64,000 nt of DNA from Algoriphagus halophilus. Its GTDB lineage: Bacteria; Bacteroidota; Bacteroidia; Cytophagales; Cyclobacteriaceae. How positions within the stretch are numbered: position 1 is the stretch's first letter; each line of letters opens with the position of its first letter. Location: assembly GCF_900129785.1 (NCBI RefSeq), contig NZ_FSRC01000003.1:457420-521419 (forward strand), in the 5' to 3' direction. Below the pieces are notes generated by a model that did no database searches, had not been told where the DNA came from, and was given only the letters and a program-made list of their open reading frames with translations. A program made the translations under genes and the position numbers. Of this stretch, positions 1-6,673 are shown in pieces.

Positions 1-2
1 GG

Positions 3-218
3 AATTTCCAACCTCCGGTTTCTGGAGAAGAAATTATGCAAACTTTCGGACTATCTCCATCAAAAATCGTGGGAGAGATAAAAGAAGAAATTAAAGAAGC
101 TATATTGGAGGGCAAAATTCAAAATAAGCCCGAAAAGGCAAGAGCATTGATGTTTGAAATAGCCAAGTCGAAAGGCCTATTTCCAATCAATGAACTTCCA
201 AAATCATCATCAAAATAA
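3..218 (+). CDS. cca: CCA tRNA nucleotidyltransferase, C-terminal end (5' truncated by window)
   Basis: The reading frame is open from base 3, so this is the tail of a gene whose 5' part lies outside the window; the ATG at 36 is internal. The 72 visible codons begin NFQPPVSGEEIM and continue with a Lys/Glu-rich amphipathic helix ending KSKGLFPINELP. That pattern resembles the C-terminus of Bacteroidota HD-domain CCA-adding enzymes, which add or repair the 3' CCA of tRNAs. The assignment rests on recall of this tail only, since the polymerase and HD domains are not visible. The next gene starts 12 bp after the stop and is probably co-transcribed. Confidence 0.62.
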   Translation, partial: NFQPPVSGEEIMQTFGLSPSKIVGEIKEEIKEAILEGKIQNKPEKARALMFEIAKSKGLFPINELPKSSSK

Positions 219-230
219 ATTAATCGAAAA

Positions 231-935
231 ATGAAGCGCGTATTATTCATGCTGCTCCTGGTCCTTTGTGCCAGCCCAATTATTGCCCAAACAGCAGATT
301 CTATCCCTAGATTGGATCAGAAAACCAGAAAAGTTTTGAATACCCAAGATCAGGCATCTTACCAATTGGCTTTGCGCTATGCAGACCCATTAGTGGCCAG
401 AACAAAACTATATGAATTAATGGTGAGGAACCCAGAAGATTTGCGGTATCCAGAGCTATTAGCAGGATTATATTTTGAAAATAACCTGTATACATCTGCT
501 GCTTTGGTGGCAATGGATATATTAAGTGTAAATGATAAAAGTGTAGGTGCTTTAGAAATAGCAGCATATTCCTTAGAGCAAGTTGGTGCTTTGGATAGAG
601 CATTGCCGCATTTTGAAAGCTTGTACCTTTTGACTGGAGATAATTTTAGTCTTTACAAGTCAGCGTTTATCCAATATTCATTAAAACGTTATGACGAAGC
701 TTTAAATTCAACAAATATGTTGATTAAAAATGCAAAAGCTGATGATAAGATTGGATTCAATACCTCTGAAGGTGCTACTCAAGAGGTGAGCATGAAAGCA
801 GCTGCTTTAAATTTGAAAGGAATGATTTATTTGGATAAAGGATCAAAGCCAGAGGCTAAAACTGCTTTTGAAGAAGCCATTCAATTAGACTCTACTTACG
901 AATTAGCTAAAGAGAACTTGAAAAAGGCACAATAA
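231..935 (+). CDS. Secreted TPR-repeat protein
   Basis: A 234-residue protein with an N-terminal signal peptide (MKRVLFMLLLVLCASPIIAQ, cleavage likely near residue 19). The rest is helical repeat. Successive 34-residue units are visible around residues 55-85, 105-140 and 190-230, the last matching the TPR pattern AAALNLKGMIYLDKG...KTAFEEAIQLDSTYELAKENL. There is no enzyme motif. TPR proteins of this size in Bacteroidota are usually periplasmic or outer-membrane-associated scaffolds; no specific partner can be named. It lies 12 bp behind the CCA enzyme tail and is followed at once by a strong terminator, so it is the last gene of its transcript. Confidence 0.8.
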   Translation: MKRVLFMLLLVLCASPIIAQTADSIPRLDQKTRKVLNTQDQASYQLALRYADPLVARTKLYELMVRNPEDLRYPELLAGLYFENNLYTSAALVAMDILSVNDKSVGALEIAAYSLEQVGALDRALPHFESLYLLTGDNFSLYKSAFIQYSLKRYDEALNSTNMLIKNAKADDKIGFNTSEGATQEVSMKAAALNLKGMIYLDKGSKPEAKTAFEEAIQLDSTYELAKENLKKAQ

Positions 936-953
936 ACTGTCGAGTTTTCATCA

Positions 954-993
954 AAAAAAGAGAGCTGAATTTCAATTCAGCTCTCTTTTTTTT
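954..993 (+). terminator. Rho-independent terminator
   Basis: Perfect 12-bp inverted repeat GAGAGCTGAATT/AATTCAGCTCTC (about 960-985) followed by eight T. It ends the cca-TPR transcript. An A run precedes the stem, so it could also work in the reverse direction for the small minus-strand gene at 1009-1221. Confidence 0.9.
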
Positions 994-1008
994 GATGTTA
1001 TTTTTAAT

Positions 1009-1221
1009 TTAAAAGAATAAAAAGTAAGCGACTGTGGTAGGTAAAAGAGAGGTAGTAAAGCTTAAAAGCAAAATTTTGGAATAATTAGATACAATGTGTT
1101 TTTTATGAGAAACTTGATCAATTTCTATTGAAACTTTTGGTTGGATTACTTCTTGAATGAGTGAGAGTGAACCGAAAAAATAAACAGTAAGTAATAATAA
1201 TAAACTAGCTACAAGTTCCAT
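1009..1221 (-). CDS. Small membrane protein, unknown function
   Basis: A 70-residue ORF that I do not recognise. It has two hydrophobic segments, residues 1-23 (MELVASLLLLLTVYFFGSLS) and about 48-70 (KILLLSFTTSLLPTTVAYFL), joined by a polar loop with several Lys and His. This suggests a two-pass inner-membrane protein. Support for expression: the sequence TAAATTTG, matching the Bacteroidota -7 consensus, lies on the minus strand at 1238-1245, just upstream of the ATG, and the bidirectional hairpin at 954-993 can terminate it. No partner gene is evident. It could still be a chance ORF in AT-rich DNA. Confidence 0.5.
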   Translation of the reverse strand: MELVASLLLLLTVYFFGSLSLIQEVIQPKVSIEIDQVSHKKHIVSNYSKILLLSFTTSLLPTTVAYFLFF

Positions 1222-1301
1222 GTCGATCTCTTTTTTACAAATTTAAAATTCTGTAGAGTTTTAGAGACCAGAATATTAAAACTTAACAATTTGATAATAA
1301 G

Positions 1302-1330
1302 CAAAAAAGCGACTCATTTGAGTCGCTTTA
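1302..1330 (-). terminator. Rho-independent terminator of the S8 protease gene
   Basis: Stem GCGACTC (1309-1315) with GAGTCGC (1320-1326), flanked by an A run at 1303-1308 that reads as a T run on the minus strand. It lies 23 bp past the protease stop codon. T-rich sequence on the other side could also give weak plus-strand activity. Confidence 0.85.
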
Positions 1331-1352
1331 TTTTACTTTCTAATCTTAGCTA

Positions 1353-2579
1353 TTATTTGATGGCTACCTGATCTATGGTTCCATCAGGGTCACCGATAAC
1401 TGCCCCTCCATCTCTTGGATTGTTCCATATCAGGATTCCACAAACATGGGGGGATGCCATAGAAGTACCACTATAGCTTGCATATCCTCCAGGAACAGTG
1501 GATAAAACCCCAACTCCGGGAGCAGCAAAATCTATAGGAGGGTTACCGTAATTAGAGAATGAAGCATAAACATCACTACTGTTTATTGCAGAAACAGTGT
1601 AAATATTATTTCCATTGGCACGTGCAGGTGAAGAATTATTTGCATCAGAAGATTCATTCCCAGCAGCTAATGCTACTTTTACCCCACTTGCTCCTAATGC
1701 TTCAACAGCGGCATCAAGTGCAGAGGATGCGGGACCTCCCAAGCTCATATTTGCTACATCTCCGGCAGAGGCATTGCCTGCAACGAAGTTCACTCCTGCG
1801 ATGACACCAGAATAAGAACCTGATCCTCTAGAGTCTAAAACCTTTACGGGAACAACTTTTACTCCTGCAGCTACACCTACTACTCCGATTTCATTATCGA
1901 TTGCGCCTACTGTTCCTGCGACGTGAGTTCCATGACCATTTCCATCCACTGCGATGTCTGCATCTTTTCCTTTTGAAAATGCATTAAATCCAAGGTTGGC
2001 ATCCACATTCAAATCTTCATGACTTGAGTCAATACCCGAATCAATGATATAGGCTTTCTTTGTTCCTGTATAGGCCTGACCTCCTCCAACACGTGTAATA
2101 CCGTAAGGGGTTTCTTGCCCAGAAGGAGTGCCTCCTCCTCCGTTTCCTGGTCCTTTTCCTGGAGGTGGTGCCAAAGCAATTACTCTATCTGGTTCAACAG
2201 ATTTGATAGAAGGATCTTTTGCTAAAATTTCTGCTTGGTCATCCGTTAAAGTAACTGAAAAACCTTCAATACTGCTTCCGTAAACATATCCTAAACTCTC
2301 TTCAGAGATTCTATACTTGGCTAGAAGTTCAGAGCCGGTTTTTCTCATCGCAGCTTGCACTGCATCGAAAGACATATCTTTTCTAAAGTTTAAACCGGTA
2401 GGTTGTAAAGTCACGATGAACTTCCCGGGGATAATGTCTCCATGATTATATCCGATAAATTCTACAGTGTCGGATGATAGAGGCGATTCATCTTGGGGCT
2501 GACAAGAAAATGCCAAAATCCCCAAGGATAAGCCTGCAAATAGCAATGGCTTTCTCCAAAGTTTGTTTTGGTAATTCAT
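1353..2579 (-). CDS. S8 (subtilisin-like) serine protease, lipoprotein
   Basis: A 408-residue subtilase predicted to sit in the envelope. A lipoprotein signal ends at the lipobox LAFSC (Cys26). Residues about 50-135 look like an inhibitor I9 propeptide (GKFIVTLQP ... IKSVEPDRVIAL), followed by a Gly-rich linker (about 141-155). The catalytic domain shows all signature motifs: Asp180 in YIIDSGID, His216 in GNGHGTH, oxyanion Asn308 in AAGNES and Ser373 in GTSMASPH. Only 35 residues follow the Ser, with a GDPDG tail. I recall similar short tails in this family, so I do not call it truncated. It lies 159 bp downstream of an S41 protease gene but has its own terminator and probably its own promoter. 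Substrate unknown. Confidence 0.92.
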   Translation of the reverse strand: MNYQNKLWRKPLLFAGLSLGILAFSCQPQDESPLSSDTVEFIGYNHGDIIPGKFIVTLQPTGLNFRKDMSFDAVQAAMRKTGSELLAKYRISEESLGYVYGSSIEGFSVTLTDDQAEILAKDPSIKSVEPDRVIALAPPPGKGPGNGGGGTPSGQETPYGITRVGGGQAYTGTKKAYIIDSGIDSSHEDLNVDANLGFNAFSKGKDADIAVDGNGHGTHVAGTVGAIDNEIGVVGVAAGVKVVPVKVLDSRGSGSYSGVIAGVNFVAGNASAGDVANMSLGGPASSALDAAVEALGASGVKVALAAGNESSDANNSSPARANGNNIYTVSAINSSDVYASFSNYGNPPIDFAAPGVGVLSTVPGGYASYSGTSMASPHVCGILIWNNPRDGGAVIGDPDGTIDQVAIK

Positions 2580-2700
2580 AAGTTGTTTGGTTAAAAATTG
2601 GTGATTTAGACACCAGATTGGTTGATATTTGGTTTTAAGAGTTTAAAATGTCATGAAATTTTGAGTTAAAACCAATTATTCCTATCAAAAAATATAAGTC

Positions 2701-2730
2701 AAAAAAAATGGCCTCAATTTCTTGAGGCCA
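2701..2730 (-). terminator. Rho-independent terminator of the S41 peptidase gene
   Basis: Stem GGCCTCAA (2710-2717) with TTGAGGCC (2722-2729), loop of four, and an A run at 2701-2708 that reads as a T run on the minus strand. It separates this gene from the S8 protease. Confidence 0.88.
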
Positions 2731-2738
2731 AAATGCAT

Positions 2739-4133
2739 TTATTTGATGATCTGTTCTTCTATCATTTTTCCCGTTCTGACTTTTCGGTCCAAAGTACTTC
2801 CTATGTCTACTCGATCAAGAGTTTCAAACCTACCAGAAGATGGAGTTCCAGTAATTTGGGAAATTGCCGTTCTCAATAATAGTTCAGTAATATCTCCAAG
2901 TGGTCTCAATCTTTCAGAAGACTCTTTTACTGAGATGTTAGGAGTAAATCCTGTTGTATAATCTGATTGGTCAAGACTATTAAAGCTTCTACTAACGATA
3001 GGTAATAAACCGTAAGGATTCTCGGGATTTTCTTCATCTTCAAATGGAATGGATCCTACATTCTTTCCATAGGTTTTATCTCCAATTAAGAAGACATCCA
3101 TATAGGGTTTCAATCCATTAATGACTAATTCAGAAGCTGATGCTGTACGAGGGGAAGTCAAAATATAAACTCTGTTGCCATCCAAAATATTACCCAGATT
3201 CTGAGTTTTGGATCTAAAGTTGGTTTTGACATCACTCAATTCAGGAATCTCCGACATTAAAAAGCTATTGTATTTAGTTTTTGAGAAAATATCCGTGGTA
3301 GTTACAGCAGGAGCAATCAAACTTGCCAAATTAGTGGCAGAGGTAACATATCCACCTCCATTATACCTGAAGTCGATTATTAAGTGATTGATATTTTCAG
3401 ATTTGAATTTCGCAAAAATCTCATCGACCTGATCATCATATGTTGTACTTGTTCCTCCATTGCCTGGGGCAAAGAAGTTATACATGAAATACCCTATTTT
3501 TTCTCCATCGATGGTATATATAGTATCGATGTAATTAGGGTTTTCAGCCAATTGAATAGTTTCCAAAGTCAATGGAGGTTGCTGTTCGTATACCAAAGTG
3601 GTAGGATTCAAGCTCAGGTAAGTGATGGAATGCTGAGATTCGATCTCACTTAATAAATCCCGATAGTTATCAGTGGTAATTTGGGTCCCATTAATCTTCG
3701 TGATGATGTCTCCTCTTACTAATCCGGCACTCTCTGCAGGACTCCCTTTTTTAACGTAAGAGATCTCTGCAATGACATTTGTGCTTCCTTGACTTTCTAA
3801 GTAAAGTTGGAATTCATATCCAGCTTCCAATGTCACCCCACTTAAATTATTGATTAATTCCTGATAATCAGGGTAGATGACAGAGAATCTGTCTGTGGGC
3901 TTATAAAGTAATGCATTAAAATAATCCTCTGGATCAGAATCGTCAGCTATTGGCGTCCCTAGGTTGTCAAGCCAATAATATACCTCATCCATTACATCAA
4001 GAATCCAGTTGTTCACAGCTGTATCTGATCCTTGATCAATTACTGGTTCAGTGTCCTCTTTATCCTTACAGCTCCAACCAAATACGAATAATGAAAGAAG
4101 TAAGGATAGTTTAAGTAATTTGGTTAATTTCAT
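2739..4133 (-). CDS. S41 family peptidase (C-terminal processing type), lipoprotein
   Basis: A 464-residue protein. The lipoprotein signal ends in GWSC (Cys22). Next come an N-terminal helical segment (about 40-95, containing YYWLDN), a PDZ-like region with GLVRGDIITKINGTQI (about 137-152), and the S41 core with LIIDFRYNGGG (251-261). The nucleophile motif TASASE is at 330-335 and the Lys motif GDKTYGK at 351-357, so the Ser/Lys dyad is present. S41 enzymes cut unstructured C-termini or degrade envelope proteins. A paralogue with the same architecture is at 18786-20105. The gene starts 60 bp after ftsE with no terminator between, so read-through from ftsE is possible. Confidence 0.9.
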   Translation of the reverse strand: MKLTKLLKLSLLLSLFVFGWSCKDKEDTEPVIDQGSDTAVNNWILDVMDEVYYWLDNLGTPIADDSDPEDYFNALLYKPTDRFSVIYPDYQELINNLSGVTLEAGYEFQLYLESQGSTNVIAEISYVKKGSPAESAGLVRGDIITKINGTQITTDNYRDLLSEIESQHSITYLSLNPTTLVYEQQPPLTLETIQLAENPNYIDTIYTIDGEKIGYFMYNFFAPGNGGTSTTYDDQVDEIFAKFKSENINHLIIDFRYNGGGYVTSATNLASLIAPAVTTTDIFSKTKYNSFLMSEIPELSDVKTNFRSKTQNLGNILDGNRVYILTSPRTASASELVINGLKPYMDVFLIGDKTYGKNVGSIPFEDEENPENPYGLLPIVSRSFNSLDQSDYTTGFTPNISVKESSERLRPLGDITELLLRTAISQITGTPSSGRFETLDRVDIGSTLDRKVRTGKMIEEQIIK

Positions 4134-4192
4134 ATGATTTGTGTTAAAGGGCTCTATATGAACGAAATAAGGAGAGGGATGTTTGAATTTAT

Positions 4193-4903
4193 TTAATAAG
4201 TTGATCCAAAAGAAACATCATGGGTTTTACTATCCAATAATTTTCCATTTTCACATTTTAAGACTCTATAAGGGTACTTACGTAATAACTCATGGTTATG
4301 GGTTGCCATCAAGATAGCCGTTCCTTTTTTATTGATCTCCTGAAATAATTTGAAGATTCCATCGGCTACATCCGGGTCAAGATTTCCTGTAGGTTCATCG
4401 GCTAATAAAATGGATGGTTCATTCAGCAATGCCCTCGCAATCACTACTCTTTGTTGTTCTCCTCCTGACAATTGATGTGGCATTTTGCTAGCGGCATTGT
4501 TTAATCCTACTAATAAAAGAACTTCTGCCATTCTAGCTTTGATTTTTGAAGAATCTTTCCATCCTGTCGCCTTCATGACAAAAATGAGGTTTTCAGCAAC
4601 AGTTCTGTCATTGAATAATTGAAAATCCTGAAAGACGATTCCGATTTTCCTTCTTAAGTAAGGGATTTCCTTAGTTTTTATTTTGGTAAGGTCAAACCCT
4701 GCGATTTCTACCTTTCCACTTTTGAGCTCTAGATCTGCATACAAAGTTTTGAGAAGTGAACTTTTACCACTTCCAGTTCTACCTATCAAAAAAACAAACT
4801 CATGGGGTTCTATGGAGAAGTCCACATCAGATAGAATAGGTTCTATTCCCTGGAAGATAGTGGCACTGCTAATTTGCAATACCGGATCAGTACTGAAATC
4901 CAT
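4193..4903 (-). CDS. ftsE: Cell-division ABC transporter ATPase FtsE
   Basis: A 236-residue single-domain ABC ATPase. Walker A is GRTGSGKS (41-48), the signature is LSGGEQQ, Walker B is ILLADE and the H-loop is MATHNHE. Length and the D-loop sequence EPTGNLDPD are typical of FtsE rather than importer subunits. In other bacteria FtsE pairs with the membrane protein FtsX to control peptidoglycan hydrolases at the division site. No ftsX is in this window. It starts 3 bp after the stop of the 67-residue gene, so the two are co-transcribed. LolD-like ATPases are the main alternative, but no LolC/E gene is adjacent. Confidence 0.85.
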   Translation of the reverse strand: MDFSTDPVLQISSATIFQGIEPILSDVDFSIEPHEFVFLIGRTGSGKSSLLKTLYADLELKSGKVEIAGFDLTKIKTKEIPYLRRKIGIVFQDFQLFNDRTVAENLIFVMKATGWKDSSKIKARMAEVLLLVGLNNAASKMPHQLSGGEQQRVVIARALLNEPSILLADEPTGNLDPDVADGIFKLFQEINKKGTAILMATHNHELLRKYPYRVLKCENGKLLDSKTHDVSFGSTY

Positions 4904-4906
4904 TAT

Positions 4907-5110
4907 TTAAAGATCTAATTTTTGAAGTTTACCAAAGGGCAGTCCCTGAATCAATGACTCCAACTCCTCCTCTTTTCCCTCTAGACCAAATTTCTCAATA
5001 TTCTTTAAGGGTCTATCTGCTCTAAAATAGGCAACCAATACGAAATTTTCATCTCGTATTTGGATGTAATCAGGGATTTTTGCTTTGCCTTTTACTTTAA
5101 TGATGTACAT
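4907..5110 (-). CDS. Conserved small protein upstream of ftsE, unknown function
   Basis: 67 residues, MYIIKVKGKAKIPDYIQIRD..., with alternating hydrophobic and charged residues suggesting a small beta-sheet followed by a Glu-rich helix (KEEELESLIQGL). There is no signal peptide, so it is probably cytoplasmic. I do not recognise a family. It is very probably real: it ends 3 bp before ftsE starts, and a terminator separates it from the upstream aldolase gene, so it heads the ftsE transcript. Confidence 0.7.
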   Translation of the reverse strand: MYIIKVKGKAKIPDYIQIRDENFVLVAYFRADRPLKNIEKFGLEGKEEELESLIQGLPFGKLQKLDL

Positions 5111-5121
5111 ATGGGGAAATT

Positions 5122-5148
5122 AAAAAAAAGACCGACAATAGTCGGCCT
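5122..5148 (-). terminator. Rho-independent terminator of the fsa-like gene
   Basis: Stem GACCGAC (5130-5136) with GTCGGCC (5141-5147), one wobble pair, loop AATA, and an A run at 5122-5129 that reads as T on the minus strand. It separates the aldolase-like gene from the ftsE transcript. Confidence 0.82.
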
Positions 5149-5156
5149 TCTTCAGA

Positions 5157-5816
5157 TTATTTTCCAGCCGCTTTCGCATGATCAGCCAGAAACTGTGCCA
5201 ATCCTGAATCGGTCAAAGGATGATTTAATAAGCCTGTAATTACTTTCAAAGGACAAGTAACCACATCGGCTCCAATTTCAGCACATTTAATCAAGTGCAT
5301 GGTATGTCTTACAGATGCTGCTAAAACTTCAGTATTATAGCCATAGGTCTGATAGATGTGTACGATTTGCTCAATCAGTTGAAGTCCGTCGAAAGAAATA
5401 TCGTCCAATCTTCCGATAAAGGGAGAAAGATAGGTAGCTCCTGCTTTGGCTGCTAGGATAGCTTGACCTGCAGAAAATACCAATGTACAATTGGTTCTGA
5501 TTCCTTCACTATGGAAATATTTGATTGCTTTTACCCCATCTTTAATCATTGGGATTTTAACCACAATTTTGTCGTCAATTTTTGCGAGTTCCTTGCCTTC
5601 CTTGATCATTCCTTCAAAGTCAGTGGAAATAACTTCAGCACTCACTTTGTCATCTACGATATCGCAAATCGCTTTATAATGGTCTCTTACTGCGCTTTCG
5701 CCACTGATTCCTTCTTTTGCCATTAAAGAAGGATTGGTGGTAACTCCATCCAATACGCCTAAATCATAAGCTTCTCTGATATCATTCAGATTAGCAGTGT
5801 CGATAAAGAATTTCAT
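5157..5816 (-). CDS. fsa: Transaldolase / fructose-6-phosphate aldolase family protein
   Basis: 219 residues, the short transaldolase form (about 215-220) in which one TIM barrel makes the whole enzyme. Family motifs are FIDTAN at the start, GVTTNPSL (24-31), KIPM with the Schiff-base Lys87, and TNCTLVFSAGQA. Members either move dihydroxyacetone units in the non-oxidative pentose phosphate pathway or split fructose 6-phosphate; sequence reading alone cannot separate these. It is a single-gene transcript ended by its own terminator. The gene name follows common annotation of this subfamily and does not claim FSA activity. Confidence 0.9.
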   Translation of the reverse strand: MKFFIDTANLNDIREAYDLGVLDGVTTNPSLMAKEGISGESAVRDHYKAICDIVDDKVSAEVISTDFEGMIKEGKELAKIDDKIVVKIPMIKDGVKAIKYFHSEGIRTNCTLVFSAGQAILAAKAGATYLSPFIGRLDDISFDGLQLIEQIVHIYQTYGYNTEVLAASVRHTMHLIKCAEIGADVVTCPLKVITGLLNHPLTDSGLAQFLADHAKAAGK

Positions 5817-6000
5817 GTTTGATAAATTAAAATAGGTGTGAATTTGATTTTCTTCCTTCGGGATGTTCCAAAAATCAGGAAAGTCCTATATAAGGCAGAA
5901 ATCCAAGGTTAAATAGATTTAATTGCCTGAGCAAAGTTAGAAGATTAATCAAGATTAGGAACCAGAATTAAGATGGCTTCACAAAAAAATGGGCAAAAAA

Positions 6001-6089
6001 AGAAGCGGCATCGCACCGCTACAACCGCCTACCCTTGCTTCCTTCCGGACCTGGGGGATTCAGCAGGAGCTGGTCGTGCCGCTAGGCCA
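6001..6089 (-). ncRNA. ffs: Signal recognition particle RNA, small bacterial (4.5S) type
   Basis: On the minus strand the sequence carries the near-universal SRP apical loop AGGTCCGGAAGGAAGCA (about 6035-6051), which binds Ffh. The flanks pair: GCGGCAC near the 5' end with GTGCGATGCCGC near the 3' end, forming the long rod of 4.5S RNA. A T run (5994-6000 on minus) follows the 3' end and acts as terminator. There is no Alu domain, as expected for this phylum. A strong promoter adjoins it at 6090-6119. Ends are accurate to a few bases. Confidence 0.95.
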
Positions 6090-6119
6090 CAAAGGTAAGT
6101 CAAAAATTACGGTTTACAA
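6090..6119 (-). promoter_or_regulatory. Bacteroidota-type promoter of ffs
   Basis: On the minus strand TTG (6117-6119), a 19-nt spacer, then TACCTTTG (6090-6097). This exactly matches the RpoD consensus known for Bacteroidota (TTG-N19 to N21-TAnnTTTG). The transcript should begin a few bases inside 6089. The same form with the same spacing precedes the tRNA-Leu gene at 55741-55770. Confidence 0.8.
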
Positions 6120-6200
6120 TCCTTAAACGCATTATTTGCTTAAATTATGCCTGGTGACACTGAATATCAGGCGAATAATTTAAGCGCCAACTTATTTCTG

Positions 6201-6428
6201 TCAAGTTTTAGATAAATGAAGTTGGAATTCCAATGGACTACAGGTCTTAAATTCATCCTCCTCTAAATCCTCAAAAATCTCTTCGTCAAATTCCATGATG
6301 GTCTTTTCCACCTTTCCATCCGGGTGAATAATCAATTCTGTTCCAGTATAATCATTTGGATTTACTTGTACGAGCACTTGATAATCATCGAAAACTCTCT
6401 TGAAATACTGAAATAATGTGGTAGCCAT
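6201..6428 (-). CDS. Small acidic protein, unknown function
   Basis: 75 residues, MATTLFQYFKRVFDDYQVLVQVNPNDYTGTELI..., with a very acidic centre (EFDEEIFEDLEEDEF). There is no signal peptide, so it is probably cytoplasmic. I do not recognise a family. It looks real because composition and start context are normal and a -7-like TATTTTTG lies on the minus strand at 6451-6458. It is transcribed divergently from the trp leader, with about 93 bp between the two starts. No function is assigned. Confidence 0.6.
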   Translation of the reverse strand: MATTLFQYFKRVFDDYQVLVQVNPNDYTGTELIIHPDGKVEKTIMEFDEEIFEDLEEDEFKTCSPLEFQLHLSKT

Positions 6429-6481
6429 GGATTAAACTTGATTTTTTTTTCAAAAATAAGCGTAAAATTTTGAAAAGAAGT

Positions 6482-6511
6482 TTTGCCATATCAGATCCGT
6501 TTCTAAATTTG
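6482..6511 (+). promoter_or_regulatory. Probable trp operon promoter
   Basis: TTTG (6482-6485), 18-nt spacer, then TAAATTTG (6504-6511), a match to the Bacteroidota -7 consensus. The leader ATG follows only 10 nt later, so the leader mRNA would have an extremely short 5' untranslated region. The spacer is one base shorter than usual. Confidence 0.6.
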
Positions 6512-6521
6512 TCCGAAACTT

Positions 6522-6599
6522 ATGAAAACAATAGCAGCAACATATTGGTGGTGGCATTTCGATTCTTTCCAAGGGGAAGCTCAGAAAGCCCGTGCCTAA
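6522..6599 (+). CDS. trpL: trp leader peptide with three consecutive Trp codons
   Basis: A 25-codon ORF reading MKTIAATYWWWHFDSFQGEA and ending QKARA, with tandem tgg codons at 6546-6554. It lies between the promoter and trpE and is followed by a terminator hairpin, the classical arrangement for ribosome-mediated attenuation. The RNA can form three exclusive pairings: 1:2, GGC/TTTC (6553-6560) with GAAAGCC (6584-6590) and one bulged A; 2:3, CAGAAAGCC (6582-6590) with GGCTTGCTG (6622-6630), one mismatch; and 3:4, the terminator. A ribosome stalled at the Trp codons would cover region 1 and favour 2:3, allowing trp transcription. The peptide itself needs no other function. Confidence 0.9.
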   Translation: MKTIAATYWWWHFDSFQGEAQKARA

Positions 6600-6619
6600 A
6601 GATTGTTGCACGAAATATT

Positions 6620-6653
6620 AAGGCTTGCTGGAATTCCCAGTAAGCCTTTTTTT
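6620..6653 (+). terminator. trp attenuator terminator
   Basis: Stem GGCTTGCTGG (6622-6631) with CCAGTAAGCC (6637-6646), one mismatch, loop about five, followed by seven T. It lies 21 bp before trpE and after the leader stop codon. Its 5' arm is also region 3 of the antiterminator. Confidence 0.9.
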
Positions 6654-6673
6654 ATGATCAAAAAACCCTAACA

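Noticed and set aside
1353..1500. Truncated C-terminus of the S8 protease
   Set aside because: Only 35 residues follow the catalytic Ser, but the GDPDG tail resembles normal family members and a terminator follows directly, so I see no frameshift.
1559..1815. Plus-strand ORFs inside the S8 protease gene
   Set aside because: They are antisense shadows of a gene with intact catalytic motifs.
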